This document shows positions 1 through 8,373 of a stretch of DNA of 64,000 nucleotides, piece after piece; positions within the stretch are counted from its first letter, which is position 1, and every line of letters begins with the position of its first letter. A program made the position numbers and the translations under genes. Below the pieces are notes generated by a model. The model was not told the DNA's origin and made no database searches. It saw only the letters and a program-made list of their open reading frames with translations. The DNA is from Rubrimonas cliftonensis (GTDB lineage: Bacteria; Pseudomonadota; Alphaproteobacteria; Rhodobacterales; Rhodobacteraceae), in NCBI RefSeq assembly GCF_900107585.1, contig NZ_FNQM01000001.1, forward strand, positions 372,001 through 436,000, written 5' to 3'.

Positions 1-1146
1 CGCTCGCTCGTGGACAAGACGGTGAACCTGCCGCTCAAGCTGACCACCACGGGCTCGTTCCGACCCGACGCCCAGGGCGTCATGACGTCCGCCACCGGGC
101 TGACGCTGATGGGCTGGGCCGCTGACGCGAACGGCGTGGTCACGCCTCCGAACCGCGAGAGCTCCGCGGGCCTCGAGCCGGTGCAGATCAAGAACCTCGC
201 CATCGCCTCCGACCCGACGTCCGAGATCAAGCTCGCGGTCAACCTGCCCTCCTCCGTCACTGGCCCCACCACGCCGGCGGACCGGGAGTCGCTTTCACTT
301 CCGGTCGAGTATTTCGGCGCGCTCGGCGGCTCCGACACGCTGTCGATCCAGTTCTCGAACTTCACCACCGACCGGACGGTGACGACGCCCTATGCGCAGA
401 CGTCGCTGCCGGCCAACCAGTGGAACTTCGAGCTGTTTCCGAACGAGGAAGGTACGCTCAACCAGGTGCTGAACGAGACGCCGATCGCATCCTACCGGCT
501 GACCTTCTCCGCCTCGCCAACCTCCGGCGGCGTGCTTACGCGGATCGAGGAGGTCTCGGCGAACGGCACGCTCTCCGGCAACTTCTCGCAATTCGCCACG
601 CCTGACGACGCCACCACCGCACTGACGGACACGCTGACGGCCTACGATCCGGCCTCCGGCGAACTGAGCACGACGGTGAACGGTCAGGACATCACCATCG
701 ACATCGGCCGGCTCACGACCAACGACGGCTTCCAGCAGCTCGACACCGACTTCACGGTGATCGAGATCGAGAAGAACGGCTCGCCGGCCTCGCCGCTGAT
801 CGGCATCGAGATCAACCAGCGCGGCTTCCTGGACGCGATCTTCGAGTCGGGCTTCCGCCGCACGCTCTACCAGATCCCGGTCGGCGCCGTGCCGAACACG
901 CGCGGTCTCTCGGCCGAGGACGGGCAGGCCTTCACGATCACGCCGCAGTCGGGCGGCGTCTACTTCTTCAACGCCGGCGAGGGTCCGACGGGCCGCATGG
1001 TGAGCTTCGCGCTGGAGGAGAGCACCACCGACATCGCCCAGGAGCTGACCGACCTGATCAAGACCCAGCGCGCCTACTCATCGAACGCCAAGATCATCCA
1101 GACGGTCGACGAGATGCTTCAGGAGACCACCAACCTCAAGCGCTGA
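1..1146 (+). CDS. flgE: Flagellar hook protein FlgE, 3' part
   Basis: The reading frame is already open at base 1, so the N-terminus lies outside the window. FlgE subunits are exported by the flagellar type III system and polymerise into the hook, the flexible joint between rod and filament. The visible part is a Thr/Ser/Asn-rich hook body followed by the C-terminal signature shared by axial proteins (TQRAYSSNAKIIQTVDEML), which forms the inner coiled-coil core. FlgF and FlgG share this end, but the long variable body and the direct position before flgK and flgL favour FlgE. A hairpin spans its stop codon and the gap to flgK. Confidence 0.85.
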   Translation, partial: RSLVDKTVNLPLKLTTTGSFRPDAQGVMTSATGLTLMGWAADANGVVTPPNRESSAGLEPVQIKNLAIASDPTSEIKLAVNLPSSVTGPTTPADRESLSLPVEYFGALGGSDTLSIQFSNFTTDRTVTTPYAQTSLPANQWNFELFPNEEGTLNQVLNETPIASYRLTFSASPTSGGVLTRIEEVSANGTLSGNFSQFATPDDATTALTDTLTAYDPASGELSTTVNGQDITIDIGRLTTNDGFQQLDTDFTVIEIEKNGSPASPLIGIEINQRGFLDAIFESGFRRTLYQIPVGAVPNTRGLSAEDGQAFTITPQSGGVYFFNAGEGPTGRMVSFALEESTTDIAQELTDLIKTQRAYSSNAKIIQTVDEMLQETTNLKR

Positions 1147-1170
1147 GACCGGCTGAAGTCGGTCCAGCGC
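1140..1170 (+). promoter_or_regulatory. Intercistronic hairpin between flgE and flgK
   Basis: GCGCTG (1140-1145) pairs with CAGCGC (1165-1170). After one bulged A, GACCG (1147-1151) pairs with CGGTC (1160-1164). This gives an 11-bp stem with an 8-base loop that includes the flgE stop codon. A strong AAGGAGG ribosome binding site for flgK follows at about 1175. The hairpin could stabilise the flgE message or partly stop transcription, which would fit the larger number of hook than junction subunits. That role is inferred. Confidence 0.45.
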
Positions 1171-1186
1171 GCCCAAGGAGGCCGCA

Positions 1187-2719
1187 ATGACCATCAACAG
1201 CGCGCTCGCGAACTCGTACTCGGGGCTGACGGCCAACACCCGTCTCTCCGAGATCGTCTCGCGGAACGTGGCGAACGCGGCGACGGACGGCTATGCCGCC
1301 CGGTCCGTGACGCTCAGCAACCGGGTCATCGCCGATGTGGGATCGGGCGTGCTCACCAGCGCGCCGAACCGCGCCGGCGACGCCTTCCTCACCGCCGACC
1401 GGCGGCAGTCCGAGGCGCGCTCCGAGAGCGAGGGCGTCACGGCCGAGGCCATGCGCAAGATCTCGAACATGATCGCGCCCGGCGAGGGGCAGGCGTCCCT
1501 CTCCGACCGCTACGAGAAGCTCGACACGGCGCTCCGCGCGCTGGCGGAGACGCCCGAGTCGGTCGCCATCCAGGCCCAGGTGCTGGACGCCGCGACCTCC
1601 GTGGCGCGCACGCTGCAGGAGCTGAGCGCCGGCGCGCAGAGCCTGCGGCTCGAGGCGGACACCTCGATCGCGCGCCAGGTGGAGGCGGTCAACCGCGCCC
1701 TCGCCCGCATCGAGTCGCTCAACGGCGAGATCGTGACCGCCCGCGCGACGGGTCGGGACGCCACTGCGCTGGAGGACGAGCGCGACCGTCAGATCGACGT
1801 CGTCAACGGCATCGTCCCCATCAAGGCCAGCCCGCGCGACGGCGGGCGGGTGGCCCTCTACACAAATGGCGGCGGCCTGCTGATCGACGGCAAGGCCCGA
1901 TCCCTCGAATTCGACCGCTCCAGCATGGTGACGGACGCCGACACGCTCGCCTCCGGCTCGCTCTCGGACGTGGCCTTCCTCGGCAAGCCAGCCGCGCCGA
2001 CCGCGCCGACCAACAGCGCCGCGCTCGCCGGCGGTTCGCTGGAAGCCGCCTTCAGGGTGCGCGACGAAGTCGGCGTCGAGTTCGCCGCGCAGCTCGACGC
2101 CCTGGCGACGGACCTCATCGAGCGGTTCCAGAACCCTGCGGTGGTCGGCCCGATCGCAGCCGGAGAGGGCGGTCTGTTCATCGACGAAGGCGTTGGCGGC
2201 CCGTTCGTCGATCTCGCCCTGACGCCGGAGCAGCAGGTGGGCCTAGCCGCCCGCATCGTGGTCAACCCCGGCGTAGACCCGTCCCAGGGCGGCGCGCTGC
2301 GCCGGCTGCGCGACGGCGTCAACAGCGCCGCCCCCGGGCTGGAGGGCGACGCGACGCTGCCGGCGGCCATGGTCGACGCCTTCACGGCGAGCCGGGTGGC
2401 GCGCTCGCCCATCAGCCCCGACTCGGCGTTCCCGGCCGTCACGACGCTCGACCCGACCGGCTTCGACGTCGGCCGCTCCACCGTCGGCAGGGTCGAGTCG
2501 ATCATCGCCCTGCGCGAACTCGGCGCCCAGACCGCCGAGCAGTCCGCCGCCTTCGCCGGAGGGGCCTTCGCGGCCACGCAGGAGGCGGAGCTGCGCGTCA
2601 CCGCCGTCGATACCGACAAGGAGCTTCGCGACCTGCTCGCCATCGAAAAGGCCTACGCCGCCAACGCCCGCGTGCTGCAGGTGGTGGACGGGCTCATCGG
2701 CCGTCTGCTGGAGATCTGA
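1187..2719 (+). CDS. flgK: Flagellar hook-associated protein 1, FlgK
   Basis: FlgK is the first hook-filament junction protein and assembles outside the cell between hook and FlgL. The 510-residue product begins with the axial-protein signature (ANSYSGLTANTRLSEIVSRN, then NVANAATDGY) and ends with the matching helix (LLAIEKAYAANARVLQVVDG). The central region is coiled-coil-like and then variable. The ATG at 1187 follows a near-consensus AAGGAGG at the right distance. It lies 40 bp after flgE and 3 bp before flgL, so the flagellar genes form one transcription unit. Confidence 0.93.
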   Translation: MTINSALANSYSGLTANTRLSEIVSRNVANAATDGYAARSVTLSNRVIADVGSGVLTSAPNRAGDAFLTADRRQSEARSESEGVTAEAMRKISNMIAPGEGQASLSDRYEKLDTALRALAETPESVAIQAQVLDAATSVARTLQELSAGAQSLRLEADTSIARQVEAVNRALARIESLNGEIVTARATGRDATALEDERDRQIDVVNGIVPIKASPRDGGRVALYTNGGGLLIDGKARSLEFDRSSMVTDADTLASGSLSDVAFLGKPAAPTAPTNSAALAGGSLEAAFRVRDEVGVEFAAQLDALATDLIERFQNPAVVGPIAAGEGGLFIDEGVGGPFVDLALTPEQQVGLAARIVVNPGVDPSQGGALRRLRDGVNSAAPGLEGDATLPAAMVDAFTASRVARSPISPDSAFPAVTTLDPTGFDVGRSTVGRVESIIALRELGAQTAEQSAAFAGGAFAATQEAELRVTAVDTDKELRDLLAIEKAYAANARVLQVVDGLIGRLLEI

Positions 2720-2722
2720 TCC

Positions 2723-3757
2723 ATGAGCCTTTTCGCCTCGGCCCCCGACATCCTCGCCGGCAGGCTCACCGCCGCCGCCCATGAGCGCGTCAAGCGCGAC
2801 CTCGCCATCGCCCAGCAGGAGGTGACGACGGGCGAGAAGGCGGATCGCGTCTCGGCGCTCGGCGGCGACACAGCGCAGCTGATGTCGCTCGACCGCCACA
2901 TCCGCGAGATCGAGGAGCGCGCGCCGCAGCTCGCGCTCGCGATGGGCAGGGCGGGCATCACGCAGACCGCGCTGGCGCGCGTGCAGGCGGACGCCGCGCG
3001 CATCGGGGCGGGCCAGCTCGACAACGCCTCGAACATCGGCGCCACCGTGCGCGCCGCCCGCGCGGCGGAGGCCGGCGCCGCGCTCCAGGAGGTCATTTTC
3101 ACGCTGAACACGGCCCCTGGCGGACGCGCCCTCTTCGCCGGCGCCGCGGTCGACAGCCCGGCGGTCTCGAGCGCGGACACGCTGCTGAACGAAGTGCGCG
3201 CGATCTTCGCCACCTCGATCAGCCTCAGCGAGACGCCCCAGCAGGCGCTCGCCCGGATCGACGACTACTTCGACCCCGCCAGCGCCGCCCCGACCACGAT
3301 CGTCGGCGCAGTGATTTATCCCGACGTCGTCGCCGGCGTGGCGCCGGGCGTGTCGCTGGACGACGGCGAGCGGCTCGACTACGCCGTGCGCGCCGACGAC
3401 CCCGCCCTGCTGGACCTCATGAAGGGATATGCGCTGGCGGCGCTGGCCGAGGAGTCAGGCTACGCGGGCGTGGATGCGGAGGTGATCCGCGCCGCCGCCG
3501 GGCAGGCGCTCTCGACCGGCGACGTCGGCGTGTCGCTGCTGCGCGGCGATCTCGGCGCCGCCGAGGCCCGCATCGAGGAGACCGCCGTCGCCCAGCAGTC
3601 CGAGCGCACCACGCTCACCCTCGCCCGCAACGGGATGATCGGCGTCGACGACTTCGAGGCCGCGACGCGGCTGCGCCGCATCGAGACCCAGCTCGAGGCG
3701 CTCTACGCCATCACCGCCCGCGCCGCGAACCTCTCCTTCGTCAACTATCTGCGCTGA
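2723..3757 (+). CDS. flgL: Flagellar hook-associated protein 3, FlgL
   Basis: FlgL is the second junction protein, placed between FlgK and flagellin. The 344-residue product resembles flagellin at both ends: an N-terminal helix with LAIAQQEVTTGEKADRVS and a C-terminal helix rich in RIETQLEALYAITARAA. The middle is short and variable. It starts 3 bp after flgK and ends 7 bp before flgI. Identity rests on the flagellin-like helical ends plus position; N-terminal similarity alone would be weak. Confidence 0.85.
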   Translation: MSLFASAPDILAGRLTAAAHERVKRDLAIAQQEVTTGEKADRVSALGGDTAQLMSLDRHIREIEERAPQLALAMGRAGITQTALARVQADAARIGAGQLDNASNIGATVRAARAAEAGAALQEVIFTLNTAPGGRALFAGAAVDSPAVSSADTLLNEVRAIFATSISLSETPQQALARIDDYFDPASAAPTTIVGAVIYPDVVAGVAPGVSLDDGERLDYAVRADDPALLDLMKGYALAALAEESGYAGVDAEVIRAAAGQALSTGDVGVSLLRGDLGAAEARIEETAVAQQSERTTLTLARNGMIGVDDFEAATRLRRIETQLEALYAITARAANLSFVNYLR

Positions 3758-3764
3758 GGAGCCC

Positions 3765-5006
3765 ATGACCGATCAGGCGGGCCAGAAGGCCCCGACGCTC
3801 CGCGCGGCAGGCGCATTCCTTTCGCGCGCCGCCGCCATCGCACTGGCCCTGGCGCCCAGGACCGGCTTCGCCGACGGCGGTTACGACGGCCCGAACGGAC
3901 CGGCCGGCGGCCGCGCCGGCTCGAACTTCGTCGTGGACCCCGGCCCCGCCGCCGGAGAGGGCGCCGCGCGGATCAAGGATCTCGTGGAGTTCGAAGGCGT
4001 CCGCGGCAACGACCTCGTGGGCTACGGCCTCGTGGTCGGCCTCGACGGCAGCGGAGACGGCCTGCGAAACTCCCCCTTCACCGAGGAAGCGCTCTCCAGC
4101 CTGCTGGAGCGCCTCGGCGTCAACGTCACCGGCGAGCAGTTCCGGCCGCGCAACGTCGCCGCCGTGCTCGTGACGGCCACCCTGCCGGCCTTCGCGCGCG
4201 CCGGCTCGCGCATCGACGTCACCGTGTCGACCATCGGCGACGCCAAGAGCCTGCTGGGCGGCACCCTCATCATGACGCCGCTCAACGGCGCCGACGGCGA
4301 CATCTACGCCGTGGCCCAGGGCTCGGTGATCTCCGGCGGCGCGAGGGCCGGCGGCGAGGCCGCCTTCGTCACCCAGGGCGTGCCGACCGCCGGCACCGTG
4401 CCGGGCGGGGCGAGGGTCGAGCGGGAGGTCGTGTTCGACTTCGAGCGCATGAGCCAGATCCGCCTCGCCGTGCGCGACGCCGACTTCACCACCGCCGCCC
4501 GCATCGCCGCCGCGGTCAACGGCGTCTTCGGCCGGCGCATCGCCCACATGCTCGATTCCGGCACCGTCGAGCTCGACGTCTCCGCGGCCCGCGGTTTCAC
4601 GCCGGCGGAGGTGATCGCGTCCATCGAGAACATCGAGGTCGCGCCGTCGCAGAAGGCGCGCGTCGTGGTGGACCACCGCTCGGGAACCATCGTTCTGGGC
4701 TCGGACGTGCGCGTGAGCCGCATCGCCGTCAGCCAGGGCAACATCATCCTGCGCGTCAACGAGCAGCCCATCGTCTCGCAGCCCAACCCCTTCGCCCGCA
4801 ACGGCGAGACCGTGGTGGTGCCCCGAACGGAGGCGGACATCCAGGAGGACCCGGGCCTTGGCCTCGCCCTCGTCAACGAAGCGGTGACGCTTGCCGACCT
4901 CGTGGGCGGGCTGAACGCGCTGGGCGTCGGCCCGCGCGACATGATCGACATCCTCAAGGCGATCAAGCTCGCCGGCGCGCTCCACGCCGAGTTCGTCGTC
5001 CAGTAG
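3765..5006 (+). CDS. flgI: Flagellar P-ring protein FlgI
   Basis: FlgI forms the P-ring in the peptidoglycan layer, part of the bushing for the flagellar rod. The 413-residue product has an N-terminal export signal, then the very conserved FlgI blocks RIKDLVEFEGVRGNDLVGYG, VVGLDGSGDGLRNSPFTE and VSTIGDAKSLLGGTLIMTPL, and ends with the family C-terminus (DMIDILKAIKLAGALHAEFV). The signal region is long, with a polar stretch before the hydrophobic core, so a later start is possible. A GAGGAG site precedes the chosen ATG. It is the last flagellar gene here and converges with the TerB-like gene. Confidence 0.93.
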   Translation: MTDQAGQKAPTLRAAGAFLSRAAAIALALAPRTGFADGGYDGPNGPAGGRAGSNFVVDPGPAAGEGAARIKDLVEFEGVRGNDLVGYGLVVGLDGSGDGLRNSPFTEEALSSLLERLGVNVTGEQFRPRNVAAVLVTATLPAFARAGSRIDVTVSTIGDAKSLLGGTLIMTPLNGADGDIYAVAQGSVISGGARAGGEAAFVTQGVPTAGTVPGGARVEREVVFDFERMSQIRLAVRDADFTTAARIAAAVNGVFGRRIAHMLDSGTVELDVSAARGFTPAEVIASIENIEVAPSQKARVVVDHRSGTIVLGSDVRVSRIAVSQGNIILRVNEQPIVSQPNPFARNGETVVVPRTEADIQEDPGLGLALVNEAVTLADLVGGLNALGVGPRDMIDILKAIKLAGALHAEFVVQ

Positions 5007-5011
5007 GCGAC

Positions 5012-5046
5012 GAGGCCGGGCCGCTCCCGGTTCGCGCGCCGGCCTC
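5012..5046. terminator. Possible two-way terminator hairpin after flgI
   Basis: GAGGCCGG (5012-5019) and CCGGCCTC (5039-5046) form a perfect 8-bp stem between two convergent genes, overlapping the stop codon of the minus-strand gene. There is no T-tract and the loop is long (19 bases), so this is a weak call. Confidence 0.3.
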
Positions 5047-5479
5047 AGCCCCCTGCCGCGCGCTGGCGGGCCTGCGCGCTCTCGCGGTCGGTCAGGGCCA
5101 GCAGCGGCGCGAGCTTGCGCATCAGCGCGTCCTCATGGGGGTCGCGCTCGCCGTCGCTCAGGACGACGCGCCACAGCGCCTCCATCAGCGCGCCGCGCTC
5201 CGGGCCGCTCATCTGCGTCTTGAGCACCCGCGTGAACCGCACGACGTCAGCCGCGCCGGCCTGCGCGGCCTCGCCGCGCGCCCGCGCCTCGGCGGCGGCC
5301 GCGGCGTCCAGAGTGAACATGACGGCGAGCATCCGCTCGATGGCGGCGGCCTCGTCGGCGGTGTAGTCGGCGTCCGCGCGCGCGGCCTCGACCAGCAGCG
5401 CCGCCACGGCCTCGTCGGCGCCGGGCTGGCTCGGCGGGGTTTGCGGCGCGCCGGCGATCCTGCGAAGGAAATCTATCAT
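5045..5479 (-). CDS. TerB-family (tellurite-resistance-like) cytoplasmic protein
   Basis: The 144-residue product is all-helical with the two acidic repeats of the TerB/DjlA-N fold: ARADADYTADEAAAIERML in the first half and LSDGERDPHEDALMRKLAP in the second. TerB-like proteins bind metals through these acidic clusters. Many are single-gene proteins without a known task and are named only by homology to tellurite resistance operons. No other ter genes are nearby. The start MIDFLRRIAG at 5479 fits the family; ATGs further upstream would add a Gly/Ala-rich tail lacking family features. It is divergent from the DUF2177 gene. Confidence 0.75.
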   Translation of the reverse strand: MIDFLRRIAGAPQTPPSQPGADEAVAALLVEAARADADYTADEAAAIERMLAVMFTLDAAAAAEARARGEAAQAGAADVVRFTRVLKTQMSGPERGALMEALWRVVLSDGERDPHEDALMRKLAPLLALTDRESAQARQRAAGG

Positions 5480-5542
5480 GGGCGGCATATATCCGAGGAG
5501 CGCCGCGCCTCCAAGCGCCGCGCCGCCAAGGGAGACCCCCGT

Positions 5543-5926
5543 TTGACCCACTTCGCCCTCTACCTCGCCGTCACCGCGATCTTTCTCGCCGTCGACGCCG
5601 TCTGGCTCAAGGCCGTGGCGGGACCGTTCTTTCGCCGACAGGTCGGCGCACTCATGCTGGAGGAGCCGCGGCTGGGTGTCGCCGCGCTGTTCTACGTCGG
5701 CTATTGCGCCGGCATCGTCTATTTCGCTGCGGCCCCCGCCGCGGGAGACCCCGGCGCGGCCTTCGTCGACGGCGCTTTGCTGGGCCTGTGCGCCTATGGG
5801 GCCTACGAGGCGACCAATCTTGCGACCCTGAAGGGCTGGACCGTCGGGATGGCCGCGCTGGACACCGTCTGGGGCGCGCTGCTGAGCGGCGCGGCGGCGG
5901 CCGGGGCCGTGGCGCTGGTCGGCTGA
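5543..5926 (+). CDS. DUF2177 family membrane protein
   Basis: This 127-residue protein has about four hydrophobic segments and the DUF2177 hallmarks: AVDAVWLKAVAGPFFRRQVG near the N-terminus, YVGYCAGIVYFA in the middle and YGAYEATNLATLKGW before the last helix. The function of this inner-membrane family is unknown. The start is a TTG at 5543 preceded by GGGAGA; no in-frame ATG fits, and the conserved region begins at once after this TTG. It is divergent from the TerB-like gene and 92 bp upstream of the DNA methyltransferase. Confidence 0.75.
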   Translation: MTHFALYLAVTAIFLAVDAVWLKAVAGPFFRRQVGALMLEEPRLGVAALFYVGYCAGIVYFAAAPAAGDPGAAFVDGALLGLCAYGAYEATNLATLKGWTVGMAALDTVWGALLSGAAAAGAVALVG

Positions 5927-6018
5927 GCGGCGCTTTCCGCGCTGGACGGGCGGGCGCGCGCCGGGGCAGTCTGTGCGCGCGGTCGGCGACGGCCGCGCGG
6001 GTGCGACGAAAGGCGGCG

Positions 6019-7161
6019 ATGCCGGTCTTCCACGAATTCTTCGCCGGCGGCGGCATGGTGCGGGCCGGGCTCGGCGCGGGCTGGACCTGCGCCTTCGCCA
6101 ACGACTTCGACCCCCGCAAGGCGGAATCCTACGTCCGCAACTGGGGCGCCGAGGCGCTGCGGGTCGGCGATGTCGCCGAGGTGGCGCCGGACATGGTCCC
6201 CGGCCGCGCCGATCTCGCCTGGGCGTCCTTTCCCTGTCAGGATCTCTCCCTGGCCGGCGCCGGCGCCGGGCTCGCCGGCGGACGATCCGGCGCGTTCTAC
6301 CCGTTCTGGCGCGTCATCGACGGTCTGGCCGCGCAGGGCCGCGCGCCGCGCATCGTCGCCGTGGAGAATGTCGTCGGGACGCTGACCTCCGCCGGCGGCG
6401 CGGATTTCCGGGCCATCTGCGAGACGTTCCTCGGCCACGGCTACCGGCCCGGCGCCCTGGTGATCGACGCGGCGCTGTTCACGCCGCAGTCGCGCCCGCG
6501 GCTGTTCGTCATCGGCTTTCGCGGCGCGCCGGACCCGGCGCTCACCGCGCCGCGGCCCGAGGGGCCGTTCCATGCCGCCGGCCTCGTGCGCGCCGTCGAC
6601 GCGCTGCCGGCGGCGCTGCGCGAGGCGCTGGTCTGGTGGCGGCTGCCGCCGCCGCCGCCGCGCGCGACCACACTCGCCGACATCCTCGAGGACGACCCTT
6701 CGGACGCGCCCTGGCGCACCCCCGAACACACCGCGCGGCTGCTCTCGCTGATGGCGCCGGCGCACCGCGCGCGCGTCGAGGCCGCCGCCGCGACAGGCGC
6801 GCGGATGGCCGGCTGCGTCTACCGCCGCACCCGTCGCGACGAGACGGGCGCCCGCATCCAGCGCGCCGAGATACGCTTCGACGGCCTCGCCGGCTGCCTG
6901 CGCACGCCCGGCGGCGGCTCCAGCCGTCAGACCCTTCTGGTGGTGGAGGGGCGCGACGTCCGCTCGCGCCTGCTCTCGGCGCGCGAGATGGCGCGCCTCA
7001 TGGGCCTGCCCGACGGCTACCGCCTTCCCGCCCGCCTGTCCGACGCCTGCCATCTCACTGGCGACGGCGTCGCGGTCGACGTGGTCGCCCATCTGCGCGC
7101 CGCGCTCTTCGAGCCGATGCTCGCCGCGGCGCCGGCGGGCGCACTGCAGTCGGTCGCATGA
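6019..7161 (+). CDS. DNA (cytosine-5-)-methyltransferase, apparently solitary
   Basis: This 380-residue enzyme transfers a methyl group from S-adenosylmethionine to C5 of cytosine in a specific DNA site. The motifs are in order: motif I FFAGGG (residues 7-12), motif IV FPCQDLSLAG with catalytic Cys73, motif VI ENVVG (116-120), motif VIII QSRPRLFVIGF (157-167), then a target-recognition region, and motifs IX-X near the end (SAREMARLMGLPDGY). No restriction endonuclease, Vsr or second methyltransferase lies beside it, so it may be an orphan regulatory enzyme or a relic of a restriction system. The target sequence cannot be read from the protein. The ATG at 6019 follows AAAGG. Confidence 0.9.
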   Translation: MPVFHEFFAGGGMVRAGLGAGWTCAFANDFDPRKAESYVRNWGAEALRVGDVAEVAPDMVPGRADLAWASFPCQDLSLAGAGAGLAGGRSGAFYPFWRVIDGLAAQGRAPRIVAVENVVGTLTSAGGADFRAICETFLGHGYRPGALVIDAALFTPQSRPRLFVIGFRGAPDPALTAPRPEGPFHAAGLVRAVDALPAALREALVWWRLPPPPPRATTLADILEDDPSDAPWRTPEHTARLLSLMAPAHRARVEAAAATGARMAGCVYRRTRRDETGARIQRAEIRFDGLAGCLRTPGGGSSRQTLLVVEGRDVRSRLLSAREMARLMGLPDGYRLPARLSDACHLTGDGVAVDVVAHLRAALFEPMLAAAPAGALQSVA

Positions 7162-7254
7162 CGGCCTTGATGTAAGACCACCCCACATCGCGGTTGTGCA
7201 GTGCGCCATGGCGCCCTAACAAGTCCCGAAATAGTCGCTCTTGGGGAGCAGCCC

Positions 7255-8373
7255 ATGCGCCTTCCGACATCAATCGTCGCTGTCGTCCTGTCCGCCGCCA
7301 TGGCGTCGGCGCAGAACGGGCCGCCGCAGGTCACCGCGGCGAAGCCGGTGGTGAAGGAGATCGTGGAGGACGACGAGTTCGTTGGCCGCTTCGACGCCGT
7401 CGCCGCCGTGGACGTGCGCGCCCGGATCGACGGCTATCTCGACGGCGTGCACTTCACCGACGGCTCGGTGGTGGCGAAGGGCGACCTTCTGTTCACGATC
7501 GACGCCCGAACGTTCCAGACGGCGCTCGATCAGGCGGCGGCGCAGATCGACGTCGCCGAGGCCTCCTACGCGTTCACAAGCGAGCAGCTCGAGCGCGCCG
7601 AACGCCTTCTGGCGAACGGCAACATCGCCCAGAGCACCGTCGACGAGCGGCGCGAGGCCTTCCTCTCGGCGCGCGGCGAGCGCGAACGCGCCCGCGCGGC
7701 GCTGAAGTCCGCCCAGATCGACCTCGACTTCACCAACATCGCAGCCCCGATCGCCGGCGTCATCGGGCGCGAGCTGGTGACGCCGGGGAACCTCGTCAAC
7801 GCCAACAGCACGGTGCTGACCAACATCGTCTCGCTCGACCCCATCCACTTCTATTTCGACATCGACGAGCGCTATTTCCTCGCCTACGCCCGCGACGCGC
7901 GCACGCGCGGCGCCTCGCTCCAGCGCGGCGCCGGCGGCCTGCCCGTCGTCGTGACGTTGTCGGACGGCGAGAAGCACTCCGGCGAGCTCGACTTCGCCGA
8001 GAACCGGCTCGACGAGCAGACCGGGACGATGCGCGTCCGCGCGATCCTGCCCAACCCGGATGGCGAGCTGCAGCCGGGTCTCTTCGGCCGCATCAACGTG
8101 CCCGGCTCGCTGCCCTATGAGGGCGTTCTGATCCCCGATGCGGCGGTCGTCGCCGACCAGAACCGGCGGCTCGTGATGCTGGTGGACGGCGAGGGCAAGG
8201 TGACGCCGCGCGAAGTTCGCCCCGGCCCGCGCATCGACGGCTATCGCGTGGTGCGCGAGGGCCTCGACGGCTCCGAGACGCTGGTGATCGAGGGCCTGAT
8301 GCGCGCCCGCCCAGGCGCCACGGTCTCACCGGAGATCGTGACGCTGCCGCCGGTCGCGGAGCAGGCTGAATGA
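7255..8373 (+). CDS. RND efflux periplasmic adaptor (membrane fusion protein)
   Basis: The 372-residue AcrA/MexA-type adaptor links an inner-membrane RND pump to an outer-membrane channel. A signal peptide (MRLPTSIVAVVLSAAMASAQ) without a lipobox suggests a soluble periplasmic form. Next come the lipoyl-like half (VDVRARIDGYLDGVHFTDGS), an alpha-helical hairpin, the second lipoyl half (IAAPIAGVIGRELVTPGN) and the beta-barrel domain. The ATG at 7255 was chosen over a GTG 54 bp upstream because it starts the signal peptide and follows GGGGAG. The gene overlaps the pump gene by 4 bases (ATGA). Confidence 0.9.
   Translation: MRLPTSIVAVVLSAAMASAQNGPPQVTAAKPVVKEIVEDDEFVGRFDAVAAVDVRARIDGYLDGVHFTDGSVVAKGDLLFTIDARTFQTALDQAAAQIDVAEASYAFTSEQLERAERLLANGNIAQSTVDERREAFLSARGERERARAALKSAQIDLDFTNIAAPIAGVIGRELVTPGNLVNANSTVLTNIVSLDPIHFYFDIDERYFLAYARDARTRGASLQRGAGGLPVVVTLSDGEKHSGELDFAENRLDEQTGTMRVRAILPNPDGELQPGLFGRINVPGSLPYEGVLIPDAAVVADQNRRLVMLVDGEGKVTPREVRPGPRIDGYRVVREGLDGSETLVIEGLMRARPGATVSPEIVTLPPVAEQAE

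Noticed and set aside
3741-4985. Long minus-strand frame opposite flgI
   Set aside because: It is His/Ala/Gly-rich without any family motif and lies wholly antisense to a clear FlgI; such shadows are expected in GC-rich DNA.
5803-7209. Minus-strand frame of over 400 codons opposite the DNA methyltransferase
   Set aside because: Composition is that of a GC-rich shadow and the plus-strand gene carries all motifs of a cytosine methyltransferase.
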